A stretch of 64,000 nucleotides of DNA, taken from positions 310,001-374,000 of the forward strand of contig CAWEMO010000005.1 of NCBI GenBank assembly GCA_963810195.1, in the 5' to 3' direction. The translations under genes were made by a program, and so were the position numbers. The notes beneath the pieces are model-generated. The model was not told where the DNA came from. It was given only the letters and a program-made list of their open reading frames with translations, and ran no database searches. Within the stretch, counting starts at the first letter, position 1; every line of letters begins with the position of its first letter. This document shows positions 18,160-25,532 of the stretch, in pieces. Source of the stretch: Chersky-840 sp963810195. GTDB taxonomy: Bacteria; Actinomycetota; Acidimicrobiia; Acidimicrobiales; UBA8190.

Positions 18160-19038
18160 GTGCGAATCCTAGAGGTCGTACTGTTTGGTCCCGGACACGA
18201 TCGATTCGCACAGGTTGTCCGCCGCTGTGGAAACACGCGCTCGAACCCAGGGCCGTGTGTGGGTCCGGAGCGCGACGCCGAGGCGTCCCCCCCCGTGGAA
18301 CCTGGACCGCAGTGCCCGAGGGTAGTGAGGGACGCGGGCCAGGTATCCCAAGCTTGCGCATACGGACCAGGACCCGACAAGCAAACTGTCGATGAACTGT
18401 TCGACAGCGCACGGTGAACGGCCGAGAGCTCCTATCCCGATCCCCGGGTCCACTCAACACCTCGCCCCGGGAGCTCGCGTTCGGTCCTCTGCGGACCGAG
18501 AAGCGAGGTTGCCAACGCTTCGGCTTGCCGCCTGTCCATCTGACGCCGATCGTCGCGACCGTCGAGATGGGACACGCGGGTTACTCCGTTGCGACCCCCG
18601 AGACCCTCGGGGTGCCACGTGACGGAGAGGACGTCATCACTTTCGGGCGCCACGGCGCACCCCTGATCGTCGTGCGGGCGCGAGGCCGACAACATCGCTT
18701 GCCGTGAATCGCCGACGTGTCGACGGTGGATCGGTACACAGTGGTGAATGGATGATCATCGCTGTCGTGGCTCGCGCCGTGTCATCGGTAACCCGCATCG
18801 ATCGGACGGACTACCGTGACGGTGCCCATTCGAGTCCCGTCGCAAACTGCCGAACGGTGACCCCGTACCTTCGTCCTCGTCGGTGGGGCCCTTTTGGGGG
18901 ATCCACGAGGCCCCGAACGGCGGGAGCCACGGCTGGACGAGACGGGGGTGGGGCCCGGCTGCTCCCCGCGGATTCGGCAGGGAAATAGGTACAATCCCAG
19001 GTAGGCCTAAAGCACCGTGGATCTAGCGGGGAGGCGCG
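18160..19038. other. Long intergenic region, no convincing gene
   Basis: Nearly 880 bp without a gene I can support. It has lower codon-position bias than its neighbours. It contains small hairpins (gacgcc/ggcgtc near 18270; ctgtcga/tcgacag at 18386-18407; ccccgag/ctcgggg at 18596-18612). A weak plus-strand frame ending at 18707 (internal ATG at 18566, MGHAGYSVATPETLGVPRDG) might be a 46-residue protein but has no good ribosome site. TACAAT at 18989-18994 could be the -10 for the kinase at 19039. Confidence 0.4.
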
Positions 19039-19461
19039 ATGAAAGACGGCACCTGGCGGGCGTCTCCACTCGCCCTGGCTAGTGCGCTTGTCATCGCCGC
19101 CGCCGCCATTCTCGGTTTCGTGCTGGCGAGACACAGTGTCGAAGGCCAGAACCAGGCGCTCCTGAAGGACGACAGCGCTCAGGCAGCCGGGTACGTCTCA
19201 TCGCTGGTCTCGAGCCTGGGCTCGACTCTCGACGCGCTTGCCCCCGGGGTCACCTCGTCGAGAGGATCACCCTTGGCATTCGAGGCGCAAGCCCAGCCGC
19301 TCGCCAGTGAGCCGGTCACCTTGCTGCTGGCGAGCGACGTCGACGGCCATTTCGAGGCGAGGGCGGTAGCCGGGTCGGGGTTCACCACCGGTCAGGTGCT
19401 CGACCCGCAACTGAGCGCCACGCTCGCGCGCGGGGTCGAGCGTGACCGCAGGGCCTGCTGA
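19039..19461 (+). CDS. N-terminal part of a split sensor histidine kinase (module 2)
   Basis: ATG preceded by GGGGAGG. It encodes one membrane helix (LALASALVIAAAAILGFVLA) followed by about 100 residues of an extracytoplasmic sensor region, then stops at 19461. The rest of the sensor region, the second membrane helix and the kinase core continue in another frame that is open before 19442. Together they make one ordinary kinase (helix, sensor, helix, HisKA, HATPase). The break is therefore a frameshift inside the sensor domain: a mutation, an assembly error or, less likely, programmed. No slippery run is evident at the junction. Confidence 0.7.
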   Translation: MKDGTWRASPLALASALVIAAAAILGFVLARHSVEGQNQALLKDDSAQAAGYVSSLVSSLGSTLDALAPGVTSSRGSPLAFEAQAQPLASEPVTLLLASDVDGHFEARAVAGSGFTTGQVLDPQLSATLARGVERDRRAC

Positions 19462-20593
19462 GTACAACGGGAAGACGTCGACCTTCGGACTGGCGCTGGG
19501 CCCCCCGCTGGTGCCGCCGGGGATGGCGATCTACGAGCAGGTCACCCTCGATCCTTTCGTCGCCACCACCGCCACCCAGGCAGCACCGTTCCACGTCCTT
19601 CAGGCCGCGATCTACTCGACGCGAACGCCGACAACGAGCCGGCTCATCTTGGCGAACACGCGTGCCATTCCGCTGAAGGGGGACACGTTCGAGGTCCCGG
19701 TGCCCATCGGCGGTACCAAGTTGTGGTTGGTGGCAGCGGCGAAGAGCCCCTTGGCCGGCGGGTTCCCGAACGCCGCACCCTATGTCGTGCTTGCCTTCGG
19801 CCTGCTGCTGGCGCTGGCGGTGGGCAGCGTGATCGAAGTGGTCGTCCGCCGCCAGCGATATGCCAGCAGCCTCGTGGCCGAGCGCACAGCCGAACTGCTG
19901 GCGTCTCAAGAGGCGCTAGTGCGGAGCGAGCGCTTGTCCGCCGTGGGGCAGATGACCACGGTGGTCGGCCACGAATTGCGGAATCCGTTGGGTGCGGTGA
20001 TGAACTCCTTGTACATGCTCCGACGATCGCTGCACGATCCCGTGGCGGCAGAGCCGCACCTTGCCGTCGCCGAGCGCCAAACGGCCCGGGCCGTCAATCT
20101 CGCCCAGGACCTCACGGCGTACATGCGTGAGAAGGAGCCGGAGCTCGCAGCCCTGGAGTTGCGCGAAGTGCTCGATGAGGTGCTCGAGGCGATGCCCACG
20201 CCTGCAAACGTGGAGGTGTCGTTGGACGTGGACTCGATCGAACTCGAGGCAGACTCGAAGCAGCTCGCTCAGATCCTCACCAACCTCATTGACAACGCGT
20301 ACCAGGCGATGCCCGACGGAGGCTCGTTGCGCGTCGCTGCGCACGCCGACCCGGACTCGGTCATAATCACGGTCGAGGACAGCGGAGGGGGGATCGACCC
20401 GACGATGGTCGACCAGTTCTTCGAGCCGTTCTTCACCACGCGATCGGACGGGACCGGTCTCGGTCTGGCGATCGTGAGGCGTCTGACCGAGGGGCACGGG
20501 GGAACGATCGCGATCGAGAATGGGAAGTTCGGCGGTGCCGTCGTCACCTTACGCCTGCCGACCGAGACCTCAAGAGAGCTTGCATGGCAATAA
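19442..20593 (+). CDS. Sensor histidine kinase, C-terminal part of split gene (module 2)
   Basis: The frame, readable from a GTG at 19442, holds the second half of the sensor region, a membrane helix (YVVLAFGLLLALAVGSVIEV), the H box VVGHELRNPLG, the N box NLIDNAYQAM, G1 EDSGGGID, FEPFFT and GTGLGLAI. All kinase motifs are intact. The H box and its surroundings (NPLGAVMNSLYMLRRS) are closely similar to kinase module 1 (NPLGAVSNALFLLQHG), so the two are paralogues. The stop overlaps the start of the receiver gene by 10 bp, so kinase and receiver are translationally coupled. Without the first half the protein would lack its first membrane helix. Confidence 0.8.
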   Translation: MTAGPAEYNGKTSTFGLALGPPLVPPGMAIYEQVTLDPFVATTATQAAPFHVLQAAIYSTRTPTTSRLILANTRAIPLKGDTFEVPVPIGGTKLWLVAAAKSPLAGGFPNAAPYVVLAFGLLLALAVGSVIEVVVRRQRYASSLVAERTAELLASQEALVRSERLSAVGQMTTVVGHELRNPLGAVMNSLYMLRRSLHDPVAAEPHLAVAERQTARAVNLAQDLTAYMREKEPELAALELREVLDEVLEAMPTPANVEVSLDVDSIELEADSKQLAQILTNLIDNAYQAMPDGGSLRVAAHADPDSVIITVEDSGGGIDPTMVDQFFEPFFTTRSDGTGLGLAIVRRLTEGHGGTIAIENGKFGGAVVTLRLPTETSRELAWQ

Positions 20594-21156
20594 GCACCAC
20601 ATCTCGGTTGTTCGTGGCCTACGCTCCCGACGGGCGGGTCACCACCAGCGAGCACAAGTCCGGGAACGAGGGCGCCGCGGCTACGGCTGGGGCCGCGCCC
20701 GCTCCGTCGCACCGTCCAGTCTCGTCACGAAGCGAAGTGGAGCATGATTCGAGGGATGCAACGGTGACTGCACCGTCCGTGGCGAAGCAAGTGAGCGCCG
20801 ACGTGCTCGTCGTCGATGACGACGCGGACGTCCGTTGGACGGTTGCCGAAGTCCTCCGCTCGGCGGGGTTGAGCGTCGCCGAGGCCCAGGATGGCGAGAT
20901 CGCCCTCGGGCTGTTGGGCACCAATCACTACCGGATGGTCCTTCTCGACATCAGGATGCCCAAGCGCGACGGCGTATCTCTCATCGAGTCCGTGGGGGAC
21001 GTACCTCCGGTGGTGGTGCATTCTGCGTACGCGCTCGACGCCGCCGAGCGCCAGCGCCTGGGCGATCGGGTGGTGGACTACCTGCACAAGCCGGTCTCGC
21101 CTCAGAAGCTTCTCCGAGCCGTCGAGGCCGTGCTCGGTACCGGACACGGAACCTGA
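20584..21156 (+). CDS. Single-domain response regulator (module 2 receiver)
   Basis: Receiver domain with VVDDDAD, phospho-acceptor Asp (LLDIRMPKRDG; residue 122 from the long start), HSAY and LHKPVSPQKL. No output domain. Two starts are possible. The ATG at 20584 overlaps the kinase stop and gives a 190-residue protein with a low-complexity leader. The GTG at 20764, preceded by a GAGGGA sequence, gives 130 residues. The first 60 codons look less coding than the rest, so the shorter form may be the true one. It is the partner of the split kinase and a paralogue of the module 1 receiver. Confidence 0.85.
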   Translation: MAISTTSRLFVAYAPDGRVTTSEHKSGNEGAAATAGAAPAPSHRPVSSRSEVEHDSRDATVTAPSVAKQVSADVLVVDDDADVRWTVAEVLRSAGLSVAEAQDGEIALGLLGTNHYRMVLLDIRMPKRDGVSLIESVGDVPPVVVHSAYALDAAERQRLGDRVVDYLHKPVSPQKLLRAVEAVLGTGHGT

Positions 21157-21291
21157 GGCGTTGGACGCCGAGGCCTCCCGGCGAGCGGAGCCGGCTGTGT
21201 CCGGCGCCGACGGGCCCGGCATGGCGCGCCGGACCGATCGGGGTGCCGTCAACCTGCGGCCGCCTCCACCCCCACGGCTATCATCGGGCAC

Positions 21292-21993
21292 GTGAGCGGG
21301 GGTGCCGCAGGGGGCGATGGCAGCCAGCCCGACGAGCTGCTGCGCGTGCTCATCGTCGACGACCACGAGGTCTTGCGCGCCGGGACCCGCCAGGTGCTGG
21401 AGGCATTCGACGACATCGTTGTCGTGGGTGAAGCCGATGACGGGACCGCCGCCATCGCCATGATCGACGGCGTGAGCCCCAACGTCGTCCTCATCGACGT
21501 CCGGCTCCCGGATCAGAGCGGCATCGACGTCGCGCGCCAGCTGACCCTCACTCACCCTGATGTCCGCGTGGTGATCCTCTCCGCCTTCGACGACGACGCA
21601 TTCGTCCGCGCTGCGCTCGACGCCGGGGCCGCGGGGTACCTGCTGAAGACGATGCCGCGCGGTGAGCTCGTCGGCGCGGTGCGGGCCGCCGGTCAGGGAA
21701 CCACGGTACTCGATCCGGCTCTTTCGTCGCGGCTGGCTGGAGCGACCGGTAGCCGGAGCGCGAGCAGCGCTCCCCGCCTCACCTGGCGTGAGCGGGAGAC
21801 CGTCGAGCTCGTGGCCGAAGGGCTCTCTAACAAGGCGATAGCGGCGCGTCTGGGGGTGAGTGCCCGGACGGTCGAGGGCCACCTGAACCACGTCTTCGTC
21901 AAGCTGGGTGTGGAGTCGCGGACCGAGTTGGTCCGCTTCGTCCTGACCAACGGCTTGATCTCCACTGCACCTCCGGGCGAGCTCGAGCCCTGA
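21292..21993 (+). CDS. NarL/FixJ-type response regulator
   Basis: A 233-residue two-domain transcription factor. The receiver domain has VDDHEVLRAG, phospho-acceptor Asp69 (VVLIDVRLPDQSG) and a YLLKTMP lysine. After a short linker comes a LuxR-type helix-turn-helix (about 164-215) with LTWRERETVELVAEGLSNKA, ARTVEGHLNHVFVKLGV. It follows the module 2 receiver by 135 bp with its own GTG start. It is the only clear DNA-binding regulator inside the 10-22 kb signalling region and so is a candidate for the protein that binds the CAGGTG dyads (inference; no direct evidence). Confidence 0.92.
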   Translation: MSGGAAGGDGSQPDELLRVLIVDDHEVLRAGTRQVLEAFDDIVVVGEADDGTAAIAMIDGVSPNVVLIDVRLPDQSGIDVARQLTLTHPDVRVVILSAFDDDAFVRAALDAGAAGYLLKTMPRGELVGAVRAAGQGTTVLDPALSSRLAGATGSRSASSAPRLTWRERETVELVAEGLSNKAIAARLGVSARTVEGHLNHVFVKLGVESRTELVRFVLTNGLISTAPPGELEP

Positions 21994-22023
21994 GGGGTTC
22001 GGGCGTGGCCGGGGTGCCCCGGT

Positions 22024-22051
22024 GGCGTCAGGCGTCAGGCGTCAGGCGTCA
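22024..22051. repeat. 7-bp tandem repeat at the end of the small Cys-rich gene
   Basis: Four exact copies of ggcgtca. The last copy supplies the stop codon (TCA on this strand) of the minus-strand gene ending at 22049. Confidence 0.9.
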
Positions 22052-22252
22052 GGCGCTCCCGGACACCGCAGCTGCTGCCGGTACCGCTTCGTCACACTCC
22101 GGACATCCGCGTAGGAAGGTCAATCCGCAGGATCGGAAGATGCGGTGGCGTTCGTAGCTGAGATCCTCGCACCGCCGGCCCGCCAGCTCCTCCGAGCACA
22201 ACACCGGAGTCCCGTCTCTGTGCAGCACGAGGCTTCCCCTGCAGACGTTCAT
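22049..22252 (-). CDS. Small cysteine-rich protein (67 aa), unknown
   Basis: Starts MNVCRGSLVLHRDGTPVLCS; the ATG at 22252 has AAGGGG about ten bases upstream. Six cysteines are spaced C-x15-C-x7-C, C-x7-C-x2-C (last group RSCGLTFLRGCPEC), suggesting a zinc or disulfide-bound mini-fold. No signal peptide or membrane helix. Third-position GC is moderately high. It lies about 60 bp beyond the terminal hairpin of RNA element E on the same strand, so element E could be its regulated leader. Not recognised as a known family; a longer start at 22366 is unlikely because it would cover the RNA hairpin. Confidence 0.5.
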   Translation of the reverse strand: MNVCRGSLVLHRDGTPVLCSEELAGRRCEDLSYERHRIFRSCGLTFLRGCPECDEAVPAAAAVSGSA

Positions 22253-22311
22253 GGCGGCACTACCCCTTGTCGGCGGTGTCGTGTCTTCGGTGGTGGTCCC
22301 GGTGGCCCTGA

Positions 22312-22492
22312 GGAGGTGAGACATGAGCAGCACTCCTAAGCGATCCGGCTGCCCATGTCCCACCATCTCGTCGGCGTGGGGATACCAAGCCGTGCTCCAG
22401 GACCTCGACGGCGCGCAGGGAGCTACTGCGCGTCGCCCTTATCCCTGGACGGGGGCTCTGTCAGCAAGGGATGCGGGGTTCCCGGGCCACCC
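22312..22492 (-). ncRNA. Putative structured RNA, copy E
   Basis: Read on the minus strand, this copy carries GGGTGGCCCGGG, then CCCCGCAT (from 22478), the core stem ATCCCT (22472-22467) with AGGGAT (22446-22441), CTGACAG as in copy D, and a long terminal hairpin. The hairpin arms on the plus strand are 22348-22364 and 22315-22331: 17 bp with two G-U pairs in the RNA and a 16-base loop as in copy D. The sequence after it, CACCTCCT, equals the 16S anti-Shine-Dalgarno sequence. Ends are estimated; about 180 nt. A transcript running on would reach the Cys-rich gene. Confidence 0.5.
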
Positions 22493-22498
22493 AATGGC

Positions 22499-22565
22499 AC
22501 GGTACGCCTGACGGTGCGGCGCGACCAGCGGAATTCCACCTGGGCTCGTCAGGGGTTTCCACCTG
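22499..22565 (-). promoter_or_regulatory. Tandem-dyad promoter E (upstream of RNA element E)
   Basis: On the minus strand, dyads start at 22565 (CAGGTGGAAACCCCTG) and 22542 (CAGGTGGAATTCCGCT), 23 bp apart. TACCGT at 22504-22499 is the -10 candidate, 61 bp from the first dyad. This is the only one of the five pairs pointing left; its element is also reversed, so promoter and RNA move as one unit. Confidence 0.6.
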
Positions 22566-22635
22566 TCCGCACCGGCCGAGGCTCTGACTTCCGGTGAGCC
22601 GACCGTCAGGACGCCAAGGCCTGGTCCTGCACCGG

Positions 22636-24276
22636 TCAGGCAGGCCGCCCCCCGGGGCACCAGGCGTTGGCCGGCACGCCGCCACAGGGGTTGGGCATCG
22701 AGGGCAGGTCAGAGGGCAAAGGGTGCATGACGACACCTGTGAGTGCCGGGTACCGGGACCCGGCCGGGCAATTCCCGAACCCGGTGTCGCACAGCACCTG
22801 CGCGAGGAGCGCACCCCCGGTGTCCGCCACGGCCTTGGCCCCGTCGCACGTGGGCTGGGACTGCTCGAGCCCCGACGGCGCGCTGCCCACCGGGGCGGTG
22901 TTCCCTGCGAAGCAGTTGCGAGCGCCGTTGCCGTTGATCACGATCTGGCCGAAGTCGGCGTTGGACGGGTTCCCGAAGTACGCGTCATGGGTGAAGGTGT
23001 TGTCGAGCAGCGCGTCACCCTTGGGATCCAGGACGCAACCGAAGCCCGTCAGCTCGGCACCGCCGGCCCCGGCACACGTCTGTCCGAGCACCGGTGGGTT
23101 GCTGTCGGGGTAGGGCACGAAGAGGACCCCCCATGCCCCGTTGTCGGAGAAGGTGTTGTCCATCACCGTGTCGTTGGTGCCGCCCGAGACGGTCATGCCC
23201 GTCCCGGTGGGGCCGGCACTGGCGCTGCCCGCTTCGGGCACATTGGGGTTGTTGTTGTCGTGGACCGAGTTGTGTATGAAGACCCAGCACGAGTGGGTGT
23301 GGGTGATGGCGTTCGTGGCCCTGCCGGGGCAGGCACCGTCTTGGGGGGCGGGGGCGTCGCCGTCGATCTGTGTGTTGGTGTCGACTCCGTCTTTGTTGTT
23401 GTCGAACTGGGAGTTCTCGATCACGACGGCCCCTCCGGAGTTCGTGCCCGAGTAGCCGAGGGCGCTGTACTCCATCCACGCGTGGTCGATGGTGGTGTCG
23501 CACACCTGGCGGCATGCTCCCACGTACATGCCGGAGTCGTTGAAGTTGCTGGCGTAGATCTGGTCCCACGACCCGGGGCCCTGGGTGTTGGAGGAGAAGA
23601 TCCCGTACTGCGAAGCGGTTGCCTCACCGCCGTAGTACGTCGAGGTGGCGGTGAGGTACCGGCCCGTGAACCCCTGCTCGCCGATGAGCCCCGAGTCGTC
23701 CCCGCCGTTCCACCAGATCTGGTTCCCGGCGTCGCCGGCGCCGCTGAGGAAATTGCACGCCGTGAGGTTCTCGATGCTGACGTTGTCCGCTTTCCAGACG
23801 ACGATGCCGTTTCGGCCCTCGGCCTTGCCGCTCGATCCGACCGCCCCCAAGTTCTGCTCCGCCGGGTCCGCGCTGCACGGGGTCGGCGAGCCCGCTTTGG
23901 TGCCGTCCACGATGACCGTGCTCCTGTCCATCCCCCGCAGGTGGATGTCCGATTTCGTGATGCGGACCCCTCCGAAGTCCCCGTTGTCGACGTCGGTGGG
24001 GGGGTTCGTCTCGTCGTCGGTCTCGTGGTAGTCGCCCGGCGCCACGAGGATCCAGTCCCCGGGCCGGGCGGCGTCGACCGCCCCCTGGATCGTCCGGTAG
24101 GTGCCGCCGTGCCCGGCGAACGTGCCGACCAGCAGCACGTGCGCCTCGGCTGCCGCCGTGCCCTGCCCCGTGGTCGAGCCGGGCCCTGAGCTGCACGCGG
24201 CCAGCGACACCCCGAGGAGGCCTGCCCCGAGGAGCGAGGTCGCACGAGGCCGTCTCCACCGGGAACCCCCACCCAT
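22636..24276 (-). CDS. Right-handed beta-helix lipoprotein
   Basis: A 546-residue exported protein. The ATG at 24276 gives a lipoprotein signal (ATSLLGAGLLGVSLAAC; lipidated Cys in the lipobox LAAC). After a Gly/Ser/Thr linker comes GGTYRTIQGAVDAARPGDWI, the usual opening of NosD/pectate-lyase-like parallel beta-helices. Repeated short turns with Asn ladders follow (VSIENLTACNFLSG, VIENSQFDNNKDGVDT, VMDNTFSDNGAWGV, LLDNTFTHDAYFGN). Several cysteines lie near the C-terminus (VLCDTGFGNCPAG). Such proteins bind or cleave surface polysaccharides, and the catalytic residues cannot be assigned. An 8-bp repeat array lies just before its start. Confidence 0.85.
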   Translation of the reverse strand: MGGGSRWRRPRATSLLGAGLLGVSLAACSSGPGSTTGQGTAAAEAHVLLVGTFAGHGGTYRTIQGAVDAARPGDWILVAPGDYHETDDETNPPTDVDNGDFGGVRITKSDIHLRGMDRSTVIVDGTKAGSPTPCSADPAEQNLGAVGSSGKAEGRNGIVVWKADNVSIENLTACNFLSGAGDAGNQIWWNGGDDSGLIGEQGFTGRYLTATSTYYGGEATASQYGIFSSNTQGPGSWDQIYASNFNDSGMYVGACRQVCDTTIDHAWMEYSALGYSGTNSGGAVVIENSQFDNNKDGVDTNTQIDGDAPAPQDGACPGRATNAITHTHSCWVFIHNSVHDNNNPNVPEAGSASAGPTGTGMTVSGGTNDTVMDNTFSDNGAWGVLFVPYPDSNPPVLGQTCAGAGGAELTGFGCVLDPKGDALLDNTFTHDAYFGNPSNADFGQIVINGNGARNCFAGNTAPVGSAPSGLEQSQPTCDGAKAVADTGGALLAQVLCDTGFGNCPAGSRYPALTGVVMHPLPSDLPSMPNPCGGVPANAWCPGGRPA

Positions 24277-24284
24277 GTCAGCCA

Positions 24285-24372
24285 CCCCTCGACCCCTCGA
24301 CCCCTCGACCCCTCGACCTCTCGACCCCTCGACCCCTCGACCCCTCGACCCCTCGACCCCTCGACCCCTCGA
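24285..24372. repeat. 8-bp tandem repeat upstream of the beta-helix lipoprotein
   Basis: Eleven copies of cccctcga (copy 5 has one change). Read on the minus strand they are TCGAGGGG; the nearest copy provides a GAGGGG ribosome-site-like sequence 8 bases before the lipoprotein ATG. Copy-number change could alter spacing or promoter strength, as in phase-variable surface genes. Confidence 0.9.
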
Positions 24373-24566
24373 CCCCTGGCGTCGGACACCGAACCCCGTG
24401 CGCCACCCCGGCGCGGCGCCCGAAACCTAGCAACCAGGTCCGCGTGACGACGGAGCCGTGGCGACCTGGCGTCGAGGCCGAGGTCGTCACACGGTCGACT
24501 GGTGCCTCACCCACCTTCGAGCCGTAGTCTGACCGCTCGGACGGTGCCGGTGAGGGGAGCACGAAC

Positions 24567-25496
24567 ATGGACAGGGCGCCACTGCCGTTGCGCGGGGCCA
24601 AGATCGTCGTCACGGGGGTCACCGGGCAGGTGGCCGAGCCCCTCGCGTGCGCTCTGGCGCGCGACAACGAGGTGTACGGGGCGGCGCGTTTCACCGACCC
24701 CGACGCTCGTCGGCGCCTCGAGGATGGCGGGGTGCGGTGCGTCGCGGTCGACCTGTCGGCGGGGGAGCCTTCGGGGCTTCCCGCCGACGCCGACTACGTG
24801 CTCAACTTCGCCGTCTCCAAGACCAACGACTGGGACGTCGACCTCCTGGCGAACAGTGGCGGCGTGGCGTGGCTGATGGAGCACCATCGCCAGGCGCGCG
24901 CCTTCCTGCACTGTTCGACGACGGCGGTGTACAAGCCCATGGGCCACCATGTGTTCGCCGAGACGGATCCGCTCGGTGACAACCACGGCGTGTGGCGGTT
25001 CCTGCGGACCTACAGCATCTGCAAGATCGCAGCCGAAGCGACGGCGCGGTGGGCGGCCTTGCGCTTCGAGCTCCCGACTACGATCGTCCGGCTGTCGGTC
25101 CCTTACGGGGACGGTGGCGGCTGGCCCGCCGTGCACCTGCACATGATGATCAACGGGTCTGAGGTCCCGGTCCACGTCGACGCCCCCAGCGTCTATCACC
25201 CTCTGCACGAGCATGACATCGCCCGTATGTTGCCGGCGTTCCTCGCCGCGGCGTCGGTGCCGGCCACCGTCGTCAACTGGGGTGGGGACGCCGCGGTGAG
25301 CATCGAGGAGTGGTGCACGTTTCTCGCCGAGCTCACCGGGCTCGAGGCGCGCTTTGCGCCGACCGACCGCACTATCGACAGTGTGCAGCTCGACCTGACG
25401 CGCATGCACGAGATCGCCGGCCCGACCGCCGTCGACTGGAAGGACGGCATGCGGCAGATGGTGGCGGCCCGACATGGCGAGCTCTTGCGCAGCTGA
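24567..25496 (+). CDS. NAD(P)-dependent epimerase/dehydratase family protein
   Basis: A 309-residue extended short-chain dehydrogenase. The nucleotide-binding motif is VTGVTGQVAEP near the N-terminus, the catalytic tyrosine and lysine are in YSICKIAAE, and the upstream Ser/Thr are in HCSTTAVYKP. The late tryptophan-rich part (VNWGGDAAVSIEEWCTFLAE) fits sugar-nucleotide or aldehyde-modifying members, but substrate is not readable. The ATG is preceded by GAGGGGAG. It is divergent from the beta-helix lipoprotein and convergent with lnt, so it stands alone. Confidence 0.85.
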   Translation: MDRAPLPLRGAKIVVTGVTGQVAEPLACALARDNEVYGAARFTDPDARRRLEDGGVRCVAVDLSAGEPSGLPADADYVLNFAVSKTNDWDVDLLANSGGVAWLMEHHRQARAFLHCSTTAVYKPMGHHVFAETDPLGDNHGVWRFLRTYSICKIAAEATARWAALRFELPTTIVRLSVPYGDGGGWPAVHLHMMINGSEVPVHVDAPSVYHPLHEHDIARMLPAFLAAASVPATVVNWGGDAAVSIEEWCTFLAELTGLEARFAPTDRTIDSVQLDLTRMHEIAGPTAVDWKDGMRQMVAARHGELLRS

Positions 25497-25532
25497 GGCA
25501 GAGGGATCGAGGCAGGTCCCGAGCCGAGGGTT

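Noticed and set aside
18211..18239. Further CAGGTT / GTGGAAACAC sequence resembling the dyads
   Set aside because: Spacing is 13 bp, the halves are poor and no -10 lies at the expected distance.
18414..18707. 97-codon frame in the gene-free stretch
   Set aside because: Weak codon bias, no ribosome site and no recognisable motif; mentioned only within the intergenic entry.
22323..22511. Plus-strand 62-codon frame with an ideal ribosome site (aggaggtgag) before its ATG
   Set aside because: The ribosome-like sequence and ATG are one arm of the hairpin of RNA element E on the opposite strand, and codon third positions do not look coding.
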